64,000 nt of DNA from Pseudomonas sp. GM74 (GTDB lineage: Bacteria > Pseudomonadota > Gammaproteobacteria > Pseudomonadales > Pseudomonadaceae), in assembly GCF_000282455.1 (NCBI RefSeq), contig NZ_AKJG01000158.1, positions 1 through 64,000 on the forward strand, in the 5' to 3' direction. The notes beneath the pieces were generated by a model. That model saw only the letters and a list, made by a program, of their open reading frames with translations. It was not told the DNA's origin and did not search any database. Made by a program: the position numbers and the translations under genes. This document shows, piece by piece, positions 44,120 through 52,109 of the stretch. The first letter of the stretch is position 1. Each line of letters opens with the position of its first letter.

Positions 44120-45031
44120 TCAAATCAGGATGAAGACCGCCAGCACCCCGGCAAAGATCGACCACTTCTGGAGGTAGTAAAGCTTGCGGTTGCGCTTTTT
44201 CAGTTCCTTGGCGCGCAGGCGAACCTTGTAGACCTTGCTGAACAGTCGGTTGAGCCCGCCGGTCCGGTCTCCGTCCTCGTTCGGTGCACCTGCCGCCGAC
44301 ATGACAGTGCGGCTGAACCAGCGATTGAATGCCGCTGCCCACCGGTACTTCATCGGCCGCTCGACGTCGCAGAACAAGATAATGCGATTGTGCGGCGTGG
44401 TGTTCTCTGCGTAATGAATGTAAGTCTCATCGAATATCACCGCTTCGCCATCACGCCAATGGTAGTTCTGGCCATCGACATTGATGTAGCAACCTTCAGC
44501 GTTGGGTGTGTCCAGTCCGAGGTGATAACGGTACGAACCGGCATACGGGTCGCGGTGGCGCACCAGTCTGGAGCCCGGTGGCAACTCGGCGAACATCGCC
44601 GCCTTGATTGAGCCAATGCCCTGCACCAGTTCGGTGGTGCGCGGGCAGAGCTTCATGGCCGAAGGGTGGCTATCGCCGTACCACTTCAGATAAAAGCGCT
44701 TCCAGCCAGTCTTGAAGAACGAGTTGAAACCGACGTCGTCGTACTGGTTCGAACGCTTGATCTCGCCGGCGTGAAGCAAGTTCTGGCCTTCGGCACGAAT
44801 TTCTTCCCAATGCGCCTGCAGCGGGCTCAGGTCGGGAAAGTCAGCCGGCTCGAGATACGGTTTGTTGGGGATTTTCGAAAACAGATAAAGAAAGCAGTTG
44901 ATCGGCGCCAGAAACGTCGAGTGATCACTCAACTGGCGCCCCAGCTTGTGGCGAACTCGGCCACGCAGGTGGACATACGCGATAGAGACAACGTAGATAA
45001 CGGCAATGATCAGTTTCACGGAAATCGTCAC
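44120..45031 (-). CDS. lpxO: Lipid A 2-hydroxylase LpxO-type dioxygenase
   Basis: 303 residues, aspartyl/asparaginyl beta-hydroxylase family. N-terminal membrane helix (KLIIAVIYVVSIAYVHL), catalytic domain in the middle and a second helix at the C-terminus (WSIFAGVLAVFILI). Fe(II) ligands are visible as His159-x-Asp161 (RLVRHRDPYAGSYRYHLGL) and His206 (DETYIHYAENTT), with the oxoglutarate-binding Arg in HNRIILFCDVERP. LpxO adds a 2-hydroxyl to secondary acyl chains of lipid A at the inner membrane. Single gene; Pseudomonas often has more than one LpxO paralogue. Confidence 0.88.
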   Translation of the reverse strand: MTISVKLIIAVIYVVSIAYVHLRGRVRHKLGRQLSDHSTFLAPINCFLYLFSKIPNKPYLEPADFPDLSPLQAHWEEIRAEGQNLLHAGEIKRSNQYDDVGFNSFFKTGWKRFYLKWYGDSHPSAMKLCPRTTELVQGIGSIKAAMFAELPPGSRLVRHRDPYAGSYRYHLGLDTPNAEGCYINVDGQNYHWRDGEAVIFDETYIHYAENTTPHNRIILFCDVERPMKYRWAAAFNRWFSRTVMSAAGAPNEDGDRTGGLNRLFSKVYKVRLRAKELKKRNRKLYYLQKWSIFAGVLAVFILI

Positions 45032-45465
45032 ACATCAGAAGTGAACAAATTGCTCGACCCTGCAGGTCAACGGTCCAGGGCCTTGTGCAGCGTCTGAAAA
45101 CGATACAGCGGTCCGGCGTCCGTCCTTGAGCCCTGCCGAATGTCGGCAAAGGTGAAAGATGGCATTTTAGCCACCATTTGTAACCAATTGTTAGCTATCA
45201 TCTGTGAAAATTTGTGCCTGTCGCGGCTAACCCGTCGCAGTGGCCTCACTGCCTGATTGTAAAGGATCGAGATGAACTGGAAAATCCTGGCTTTCGCTCC
45301 GCGAGCAAAGCGTCAACTCCCCAGGATTCATTTAGAGTTAACGGAAAATTCGATGAAAACATCCAACTCGAACTCCATCCGCCAGGCAAAAAATTAGCAA
45401 TATCATACAAAATGCATACAATCTCGAATAAAAATCGACCAACAGCGTGAGCAGGACAAAAAAAA
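45032..45465. other. Intergenic between lpxO and the acyltransferase (434 bp)
   Basis: Base composition drops to AT-rich from about 45300. Two very short frames are possible: minus 45067-45165 (32 codons from MPSFTFADIRQG) and plus 45272-45397 (41 codons, listed separately). The rest looks non-coding and is the presumed left margin of the foreign segment. Confidence 0.45.
45272..45397 (+). CDS. Possible small ORF, 41 codons
   Basis: Starts MNWKILAFAPRAKRQ and ends at TAG 45395-45397. AAGGA lies 6 bases before the ATG, a good ribosome site. No recognised family. It spans the point where base composition turns AT-rich, so it may be the remaining start of a gene cut by an insertion. Confidence 0.25.
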   Translation: MNWKILAFAPRAKRQLPRIHLELTENSMKTSNSNSIRQAKN

Positions 45466-46554
45466 ATGAAGCTCTCTACCTTGCTGAGCAGGGATAATAA
45501 TAATCTCGATATTTTCCGTGTTATAGCCGCGTGTATGGTTATTTATGGTCATGCCTATGCTCTCGTCCCCCACAGTAGTGCAGAAACAGACTTCATTGCC
45601 CGACTTCTTAAATTCGATTACTCAGGATCACTCGCGGTAAATATTTTTTTCTTTCTTAGTGGACTGGTCGTCACTAACAGTCTCCTTTCAAAGCGGTCTC
45701 CCATAGACTTTATTATAGCCAGAGCGTTCCGCATCTGGCCGGCCCTGATATTCACAGTAGTGGTTACCGCGACGATAATAGGGCCAATAGCTACCACCCT
45801 GCCAATCGATCAATATTTTCAAGACCCTGCCACGCTTAAATATGTAACCAACAACATTACGATGTCCATTACTCATACACTTCCAGGAGTGTTTGAATCA
45901 AATCACTTCAAGTCTGCGGTCAATGGTTCGCTATGGACAATACCCTATGAAATAGCGGCTTATACGGCGCTTCTCGCGTTCTTCATGCTGGGAGTGTCCA
46001 AAAGCAAATGGATTGCAACTTCAATATTCTTGATTATTGCCGCCACTCCTTTTCTGCCAGAGTACCTTAAACTTTCATTCCTGCCTTCTTCCAAATTGGC
46101 TGTCATGCTAGCTCCGTGCTTTGCTGCTGGTGCAATCCTTTCCCTGCTTAAAGACCATATACATATAAACCTTCACATCGTTTCGGGATTGTGGATCCTC
46201 TATTTTCTGATAAACAACTCCTCAGTTGTCCCCTACCTGTTTTATTCCGCACTATTTATTTCAATACTTTACCTTTCAAGCCTCGCCTTCACGATCAAAC
46301 TAAAAATGAAATCTGATATATCCTACGGGATCTATCTTTGGGGTTTCCCCGTCCAACAGATTCTTGCAGCCTCTTTTCCAGAGCAAGGCCTTATATTCAA
46401 TCAGATAAGTGCAATGATCATCTGCTGCATACTGGGTTACGCTTCGTGGATGCTGATTGAAAAAAACTGCTCGAAATACGGCTCAACGCTTGCGAAAAAA
46501 CTCCATCGACTATCCCTCCCAAGGACAGCAACTTGTACCACGCAGGAGCTTTAA
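45466..46554 (+). CDS. Acyltransferase 3 family membrane protein, AT-rich
   Basis: 362 residues, about ten membrane helices. Acyltransferase 3 (OafA/NodX-like) hallmarks: NNLDIFRVIAACMVIYGHAY with the catalytic His, FFFLSGLVVTNSLL, RAFRIWPALIF and SLWTIPYEIAAY. Such enzymes O-acetylate surface polysaccharides. The gene is far richer in A/T than its neighbours, with long T and A runs, and it uses codons rare in this genome. Together with the integrase remnant just downstream, this indicates horizontal acquisition. The stop codon lies within a short perfect hairpin (46545-46563). Confidence 0.85.
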   Translation: MKLSTLLSRDNNNLDIFRVIAACMVIYGHAYALVPHSSAETDFIARLLKFDYSGSLAVNIFFFLSGLVVTNSLLSKRSPIDFIIARAFRIWPALIFTVVVTATIIGPIATTLPIDQYFQDPATLKYVTNNITMSITHTLPGVFESNHFKSAVNGSLWTIPYEIAAYTALLAFFMLGVSKSKWIATSIFLIIAATPFLPEYLKLSFLPSSKLAVMLAPCFAAGAILSLLKDHIHINLHIVSGLWILYFLINNSSVVPYLFYSALFISILYLSSLAFTIKLKMKSDISYGIYLWGFPVQQILAASFPEQGLIFNQISAMIICCILGYASWMLIEKNCSKYGSTLAKKLHRLSLPRTATCTTQEL

Positions 46555-46798
46555 AAAAGCTCCGGTCAGGTCCGCCAATCACCCACCGGTAAATCAGGGC
46601 GAAACCGATCATCGGTAAAGTCCCGTTCCGTATCATTTGCGGCTGTCCAGCACAATGAAATGGCCAGGCTTCGCATTTTCCAGCGAACCTGGCCCATCCG
46701 GGATGGCCGCGCTGCGAAGGCATCCCAATGGCCTGATGAGGCGCCAGGTTGACATCGGGCGTTCGTTGCAGCGTGTGTAGCCGAAGGAGCGCACCAAT
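46555..46798. other. Unassigned stretch between acyltransferase and integrase remnant
   Basis: About 240 bp with no supported gene in any frame and no clear homology by eye. It is GC-richer than the acyltransferase, so it may be a leftover of a different part of the mobile element or of the host gap. Confidence 0.4.
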
Positions 46799-47043
46799 AC
46801 CGGCGCCACTTCTGAACGGGCTGAGATGCCTTGTCGCCCGCCGTACAACTGCCGTCATACTTATGCGACAATATGCTCAAAGTCCAACCTGAACCCCGCA
46901 TTCATCGCTCAGCAGCTTGGCCATAGCGTCCAAATGTTGCTGACGGTCTATGCGCGTTGGCTCAACTCAAGCTCAGACTGGGGGAGCTGGAAACGCTCCA
47001 GATTGGTATCGAATCGGTATCAGGCAAAAAACACCAGCTCTAA
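46799..47043 (+). pseudogene. Tyrosine-recombinase (integrase) C-terminal remnant, frameshifted
   Basis: Only the last part of a phage-type integrase survives. One frame gives PPYNCRHTYATICSKSNL (the Arg of the H-x-x-R box) and AQQLGHSVQMLLTVYARWL (LGHS and the catalytic Tyr). A run of five G near 46979-46984 appears to have lost one base. After it, the other frame continues with ELETLQIGIESVSGKKHQL and a TAA at 47041-47043, the natural family C-terminus. Upstream the frame meets a TAG near 46790 and no N-terminal half is found. A dead relic marking the right edge of a lost mobile element. Confidence 0.75.
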
Positions 47044-47063
47044 ACCATTGATAGGTAAGGTAA

Positions 47064-48650
47064 TTGATCTCCACAGCTAACATCACGATGCAGTTCGGCG
47101 CCAAGCCGCTCTTCGAAAACGTTTCGGTCAAATTCAACGGCGGCAACCGTTATGGCTTGATCGGTGCCAACGGTTGCGGCAAGTCGACCTTCATGAAGAT
47201 TCTGGGCGATGACCTTGAGCCTTCCGGTGGCCAGGTCATGCTCGAGCCGAACGTGCGCCTGGGTAAATTGCGCCAGGACCAGTTCGCCTACGAAGAATTC
47301 ACCGTGATCGACACCGTGATCATGGGTCACGAAGAGCTGTGGAAGGTCAAGGCCGAACGCGACCGCATCTACTCGCTGCCGGAAATGAGCGAAGAAGACG
47401 GCATGGCCGTGGCCGAGCTGGAAACCGAGTTCGCTGAAATGGACGGCTACACCGCCGAATCCCGCGCCGGCGAACTGCTGCTGGGCCTGGGTATTCCCCT
47501 GGAACAGCATTTCGGCCCGATGTCCGAAGTAGCTCCAGGCTGGAAACTGCGGGTATTGCTGGCCCAGGCACTGTTCTCCGATCCGGAAGTACTGCTGCTC
47601 GACGAACCGACCAACCACCTGGATATCAACACCATTCGCTGGCTGGAAACGATTCTCAAGGCGCGTAACAGCACCATGATCATCATTTCCCACGACCGTC
47701 ACTTCCTGAACAGCGTCTGCACCCACATGGCTGACCTGGACTACGGTGAGTTGCGCTTGTTCCCGGGCAACTATGACGAGTACATGACCGCGGCCACCCA
47801 GTCCCGCGAGCAGTTGCTGTCGGACAACGCCAAGAAGAAAGCCCAGATCTCCGAACTGCAGACGTTCGTCAGCCGCTTCTCGGCCAACGCCTCGAAAGCC
47901 AAGCAGGCTACCTCCCGCGCCAAGCAGATCGACAAGATCCAGCTGGCCGAAGTCAAGCCATCGAGCCGCGTGAGCCCGTTCATCCGTTTCGAACAGACCA
48001 AGAAGCTGCACCGCCAAGCCGTGACCATCGAGCAGATGTCCAAGGGCTTCGACGGCAAGACCCTGTTCAAGAACTTCAGCTTCACCGTCGAAGCCGGCGA
48101 GCGCCTGGCGATCATCGGCCCGAACGGTATCGGCAAGACCACCCTGCTGCGCACCCTGATGGGCGAGCTGACCCCGGACGCCGGTTCCGTGAAATGGACC
48201 GAAAGCGCGGAGCTGGGCTACTACGCCCAGGACCACGCCCATGACTTCGAAGACGACGTCAGCCTGTTCGACTGGATGGGCCAGTGGACTCAGGGCGAGC
48301 AGATCATCCGTGGCACCCTGGGCCGCATGCTGTTCTCCAACGACGAGATCCTCAAGTCGGTCAAGGTCATCTCCGGTGGTGAGCAAGGTCGCATGCTGTT
48401 CGGCAAGCTGATCCTGCAAAAGCCGAACGTACTGGTGATGGACGAACCGACCAACCACCTGGACATGGAATCGATCGAAGCGCTGAACCTGGCGCTGGAA
48501 AACTACCCGGGCACGCTGATCTTCGTCAGCCACGACCGTGAGTTCGTTTCGTCCCTGGCCACCCGCATCATCGAGTTGAGCCCTAACGGCGTGACCGACT
48601 TCAGCGGTACCTACGACGACTACCTGCGTAGCCAGGGTGTGGTGTTCTAA
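47064..48650 (+). CDS. ybiT: ABC-F ATPase YbiT
   Basis: 528 residues (E. coli YbiT 530). Two ATPase cassettes and no membrane segment: Walker A GANGCGKST and GPNGIGKTT, Walker B/ABC-F LLDEPTNHLD and VMDEPTNHLD, with SHDRHFLN and SHDREFVS. The inter-domain linker (about 240-320) is charged and helical, as expected for a ribosome E-site protein that helps stalled translation. The start is TTG at 47064 with AAGG just upstream; no ATG fits the family N-terminus MISTANITMQFG. It begins about 20 bp after the integrase relic, so its promoter may lie in the foreign segment. Confidence 0.93.
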   Translation: MISTANITMQFGAKPLFENVSVKFNGGNRYGLIGANGCGKSTFMKILGDDLEPSGGQVMLEPNVRLGKLRQDQFAYEEFTVIDTVIMGHEELWKVKAERDRIYSLPEMSEEDGMAVAELETEFAEMDGYTAESRAGELLLGLGIPLEQHFGPMSEVAPGWKLRVLLAQALFSDPEVLLLDEPTNHLDINTIRWLETILKARNSTMIIISHDRHFLNSVCTHMADLDYGELRLFPGNYDEYMTAATQSREQLLSDNAKKKAQISELQTFVSRFSANASKAKQATSRAKQIDKIQLAEVKPSSRVSPFIRFEQTKKLHRQAVTIEQMSKGFDGKTLFKNFSFTVEAGERLAIIGPNGIGKTTLLRTLMGELTPDAGSVKWTESAELGYYAQDHAHDFEDDVSLFDWMGQWTQGEQIIRGTLGRMLFSNDEILKSVKVISGGEQGRMLFGKLILQKPNVLVMDEPTNHLDMESIEALNLALENYPGTLIFVSHDREFVSSLATRIIELSPNGVTDFSGTYDDYLRSQGVVF

Positions 48651-48689
48651 GGGCAGCTACAAGCCTTTAGCCACTAACTTCAAGTTAAG

Positions 48690-48717
48690 AGCCCTGTCCT
48701 TTGTGACGGGGCTTTTT
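48690..48717 (+). terminator. Terminator of ybiT
   Basis: AGCCCTGTC (48690-48698) pairs with GACGGGGCT (48705-48713) with one G-T pair and a 6-base loop, followed by T run. Confidence 0.88.
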
Positions 48718-48754
48718 GCATTCCGGGCCAAGGTTTCTTGTTGGTGCATAAATC

Positions 48755-48828
48755 ATCGCGAGCAAGCTCGCTCCCACAGGGGGAATGCATTCCAAAATGT
48801 GGGAGCGAGCTTGCTCGCGATGAGGCCG
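48755..48828. repeat. REPIN upstream of the MFS gene
   Basis: ATCGCGAGCAAGCTCGCTCC (48755-48774) faces the inverted copy with GGAGCGAGCTTGCTCGCGAT (48802-48821), spaced by 27 bases. Confidence 0.88.
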
Positions 48829-48934
48829 TGAGAAACAGCGATAATGTCACGGCAAAAGTAGTTAGCCTGCTTCCTTTTATCACTGTCCCGCGCCATGATG
48901 CAGGTCTCCCACCGCAGCCCGCGAACGAGCCCTC

Positions 48935-50122
48935 ATGTCTGCGCAGCAAGTGCCACCGCAAAGCTCAATGGCGATCACCCTGCAGATCGTTTCCATCGTC
49001 TTCTATACCTTTATTGCCTTCCTCTGCATCGGACTGCCGATTGCGGTGTTGCCGGGTTATGTCCACGAACAACTCGGGTTCAGCGCCATCGTCGCCGGGC
49101 TGACCATCGGCTCGCAATACCTCGCCACCTTGCTCAGTCGGCCCATGGCCGGGCGGATGTCGGACAGCGTCGGCACCAAGCGCGCAATCATCTATGGCTT
49201 GTCCGGGATTGTGCTCAGTGGCGTGCTGACCTTGCTGTCGACCCTGTTGCAGGGCTTTCCCTTGCTCAGTCTGCTGATCCTGATCGCCGGGCGCCTGTTG
49301 CTGGGGATCGCCCAAGGGTTGATCGGCGTCGGCACCATCAGTTGGTGCATGGGCCAGGTCGGTGCCGAGCATACCGCGCGGTCGATTTCCTGGAACGGCA
49401 TCGCGTCCTATGGGGCGATTGCCATTGGTGCACCGCTGGGCGTGGTGATGGTGAAACAACTCGGCTTCGCCAGTCTGGGCATCGCCCTGTCGCTGCTGGC
49501 CCTGGCCGCGCTGTTGCTGATTCGTAACAAGCCCTCGGTACCCGTGGTACGCGGTGAGCGCCTGCCGTTTTGGTCAGTGTTCGGACGCATTGCGCCGTTT
49601 GGTGCGAGCCTGAGCCTGGCGTCCATTGGCTACGGCACCCTGACGACCTTTATCACCCTGTATTACGTCAATCGCGGCTGGACCGGCGCGGCCTACTGCC
49701 TGACCGTGTTTGGCGTGTGTTTCATTCTGTCGAGGCTGCTGTTCATTTCCGCCATCAGCCGTTTTGGCGGCTTCACCTCGGCCATCGCGTGCATGTGCAT
49801 TGAGACAGTTGGCCTGGTGCTGCTGTGGCTGGCACCTTCAACCGGGTATGCGCTCATTGGCGCCGGCCTGACCGGATTCGGCCTGTCCCTGGTGTATCCG
49901 GCGCTGGGTGTCGAGGCCATCAAGCAGGTACCCAACTCCAGCCGGGGCGCGGGCCTGAGTGCTTATGCAGTGTTTTTCGACCTGGCGCTGGCCATCGCCG
50001 GCCCGTTGATGGGCGCCGTGGCGTTGAACCTGGGTTATGTGTGGATTTTCTTCAGTGCGGCGTTGTTGTCGGTGACGGGCCTGGGGCTGACCCTGCTGCT
50101 CAAGCGCCGGGCAATGGCTTAA
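48935..50122 (+). CDS. Major facilitator superfamily exporter (YhhS-like)
   Basis: 395 residues, twelve predicted membrane helices. The MFS loop 2-3 motif appears as GRMSDSVGTKRAIIYG. It resembles YhhS/UPF0226 transporters (LGIAQGLIGVGTISWCMGQVG, RARSISWNGIASYGAIAIG-like region TARSISWNGIASYG). The substrate is unknown; the family is linked to drug and arabinose-type efflux. ATG 48935 gives a normal short cytosolic N-terminus. Single gene between a REPIN and a REP hairpin. Confidence 0.83.
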   Translation: MSAQQVPPQSSMAITLQIVSIVFYTFIAFLCIGLPIAVLPGYVHEQLGFSAIVAGLTIGSQYLATLLSRPMAGRMSDSVGTKRAIIYGLSGIVLSGVLTLLSTLLQGFPLLSLLILIAGRLLLGIAQGLIGVGTISWCMGQVGAEHTARSISWNGIASYGAIAIGAPLGVVMVKQLGFASLGIALSLLALAALLLIRNKPSVPVVRGERLPFWSVFGRIAPFGASLSLASIGYGTLTTFITLYYVNRGWTGAAYCLTVFGVCFILSRLLFISAISRFGGFTSAIACMCIETVGLVLLWLAPSTGYALIGAGLTGFGLSLVYPALGVEAIKQVPNSSRGAGLSAYAVFFDLALAIAGPLMGAVALNLGYVWIFFSAALLSVTGLGLTLLLKRRAMA

Positions 50123-50146
50123 TGTGGGAGCAAGCCCGCTCCCACA
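50123..50146. repeat. Single REP hairpin after the MFS gene
   Basis: Identical to the 24-bp unit at 29816-29839: TGTGGGAGC, AAGCCC, GCTCCCACA. It begins at the base after the MFS stop codon and could act as its mRNA 3' hairpin. Confidence 0.85.
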
Positions 50147-50161
50147 GAGGGTCGAGCAAAC

Positions 50162-51199
50162 TTACTGATCAGCCGTCTGCATCCCCGCCCGGGTCGCCCT
50201 GCCCAGGGTGCGCGAGAAGAATCTTCCGGCTTCAGAGATCAGATTGCGGTGAATGCCCTGCCGATCGACGCCATCGGCATCGGTGCACAGCGCGGGCATG
50301 ACCACGATCTGCTCGTCATTGCACGGCGCCATGAAGACGAAGTGCCCTGCCCCGGCCAATAACTTGAAGTCAGGCGCCGTCGGCAGTTTGCGCGCCAGCG
50401 CCGCGGCGTTCTTGTCGACAGCCACCAGTTTGTCGCCATCGCCGCTGTAAAGCAGCACCGGCACATGCACATCGGCCAGGGTATGGCGGCCGAACTTCAG
50501 GCTCAACGGCGCCATCAGCATCAAGGCGTGGACACGAGAATCGGCCACCGGTTGCAGGTCGTCGCGGTCGACAATCAATTCGCCATGGGTGTTGCAGGCA
50601 TCGCGGTCATCCGGGCGCTCCTGGCAGTAGCGGCGCAGGCGATCCAGGTCCGGGGTCGCACCGGACAGAATCAATGCAGTCTCGCCACCGGCCGAGTAAC
50701 CGATGACCCCTACCTGGTCGGCATTGACGAACGGCGACAGCATGGGGTCGCCCAAGGTCGCGGTAATGGCTTCGGAAATCTGGATCGGACGGCCGTACAG
50801 GTTACTCAAAGTACCGAGTCGGCTGTGGTCTCTGGAGTTGTCACCGGGGTGAATCACCGCCACCACCACAAAGCCTTTGCGCGCCAGGGACGTGGCAAGG
50901 TCGTGCAGGGCCAACGGGGTGCCGGTGTTTCCGTGGGACAGCATCAGCATCGGGAACCGGCCGATGGCGACCTTGGTGTCCTCCCCGGCTTCGACCGTGT
51001 AACCCTCGAGCTTGCTGGTGTGCTCCCGATCACTGGAAGGATAGAAGGCGATGGCGCGCATCGGCTGCAGGTCCAGCGGGTCGAGGAAAGTCATCTCATG
51101 GAAACCGACGCTCCAGTGAGGATGCGGTGCAGGCGCGGCGTGCACTGTATTCAGGCTGCTGAGCAGGCAAATCAGTAAAGCTGCACAAAGACGCATCAT
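50162..51199 (-). CDS. Secreted alpha/beta hydrolase, dienelactone-hydrolase-like
   Basis: 345 residues with a signal peptide (LCAALLICLLSSLNTVHAA). Alpha/beta hydrolase fold: oxyanion region LMLSHGNTGTPLALHDLA, nucleophile elbow GYSAGGETAL, Asp in VPVLLYSGDGDKLVAVD and His in LLAGAGHFVFMAPC. It resembles periplasmic hydrolases of the platelet-activating-factor acetylhydrolase/dienelactone group. Substrate unknown. Convergent with the MFS gene; upstream is the azoR terminator. Confidence 0.82.
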   Translation of the reverse strand: MMRLCAALLICLLSSLNTVHAAPAPHPHWSVGFHEMTFLDPLDLQPMRAIAFYPSSDREHTSKLEGYTVEAGEDTKVAIGRFPMLMLSHGNTGTPLALHDLATSLARKGFVVVAVIHPGDNSRDHSRLGTLSNLYGRPIQISEAITATLGDPMLSPFVNADQVGVIGYSAGGETALILSGATPDLDRLRRYCQERPDDRDACNTHGELIVDRDDLQPVADSRVHALMLMAPLSLKFGRHTLADVHVPVLLYSGDGDKLVAVDKNAAALARKLPTAPDFKLLAGAGHFVFMAPCNDEQIVVMPALCTDADGVDRQGIHRNLISEAGRFFSRTLGRATRAGMQTADQ

Positions 51200-51282
51200 G
51201 GATGCCCCACTTTGTTACCGGACTTGAGACGTACACCCTGGATAGCATAAGTCGGGCCACAATCTGAAACGACCAGAAACAA

Positions 51283-51329
51283 AAAACTCCGTACCTGGTA
51301 CTTGCGTAACCAGAATACAGAGTTTTTTT
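51283..51329 (-). terminator. Terminator of azoR
   Basis: A long two-part hairpin: outer arms around AACTCCGTA and TACAGAGTT with one G-T pair, inner arms CTGGT and ACCAG. It is flanked by A on the left and T on the right, so it can work in both directions. Confidence 0.82.
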
Positions 51330-51366
51330 GGCTTTACCTGAACGGTTGCCTACTTTTACGCAAGCC

Positions 51367-51978
51367 TTACGCAGCGGCGAACAACTGCTCGCTGATCTGC
51401 GCGTGAGCAGCGCTCATGGCTTTGTTGCGCACGTCGTCACCGTAAGCCAGGCCCTCGGCGCGGACGATTTCGATGTCGGTGATGCCGATGAAGCCGAACA
51501 ACACTTTCAAATACTCTTCGTGGGCAACACCGGTTGCCTGACCGGCGTGCATGCCGCCGGAGGTCGAAACGATCACGACTTTCTTGCCACCGCACAGGCC
51601 TTCAGGGCCGGCTTCGGTGTAACGGAAGGTCTGGCCGGCAACCGCGATGCGGTCGATCCAGGCTTTGAGTTGAGTCGGGATGGTGAAGTTGTACATCGGT
51701 GCGGCAATCACCACGGCATCGGCAGCCAGGAATTCGGCCAGGGTCGAGGCGCTCAGTTCGGCTTCGTGCTGTTGTGCGGCGTTGCGCAGTTCAGCGGTGG
51801 TGCCTGCGGCGACCAGGGTGGTGGCGGAGAAGTGGCTGATGGCGTCGGCGGCCAGGTCACGGTAGGTCACCACGGCGGTTGGCTCGGCGGCTTGCCAGGC
51901 CTTGACGACTTCACCGCTCAGCTGACGGGAAGCCGAGTTGTCGCCCAAAATGCTCGAATCGATATGCAGCAGTTTCAT
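51367..51978 (-). CDS. azoR: FMN-dependent NADH azoreductase
   Basis: 203 residues, flavodoxin-like fold. N-terminus MKLLHIDSSILGDNSASRQL binds FMN phosphate; APMYNFTIPTQLKAWIDRI and STSGGMHAG follow, as in AzoR. Reduces azo dyes and quinones with NADH in the cytosol. ATG 51978 follows GGAGATCCC; the frame opens 10 codons earlier. Divergent from a LysR gene (start 52110), the arrangement seen for azoR genes in other pseudomonads, so that regulator is the likely activator. Confidence 0.93.
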   Translation of the reverse strand: MKLLHIDSSILGDNSASRQLSGEVVKAWQAAEPTAVVTYRDLAADAISHFSATTLVAAGTTAELRNAAQQHEAELSASTLAEFLAADAVVIAAPMYNFTIPTQLKAWIDRIAVAGQTFRYTEAGPEGLCGGKKVVIVSTSGGMHAGQATGVAHEEYLKVLFGFIGITDIEIVRAEGLAYGDDVRNKAMSAAHAQISEQLFAAA

Positions 51979-52109
51979 GTGGGATCTCCAAGTGAGGATC
52001 GCCCACAAGGGCGATCTGATGGGACTAATCCTACAGACGAAACCAATAGCTGATTAGATGGTAACAATGCGATAGTTCGTCCCACAGATAGAACAATCGG
52101 ATTCACATC

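Noticed and set aside
46566..46901. 111-codon minus frame beside the integrase relic
   Set aside because: Opposite strand to the relic, no ribosome site and no recognisable domain.
47040..48533. 497-codon minus frame over ybiT
   Set aside because: Antisense shadow of a certain ABC-F gene.
9184..50146. Repeated palindromes considered as CRISPR repeats
   Set aside because: They are dispersed single or paired units without regular spacers and match the pseudomonad REP core.
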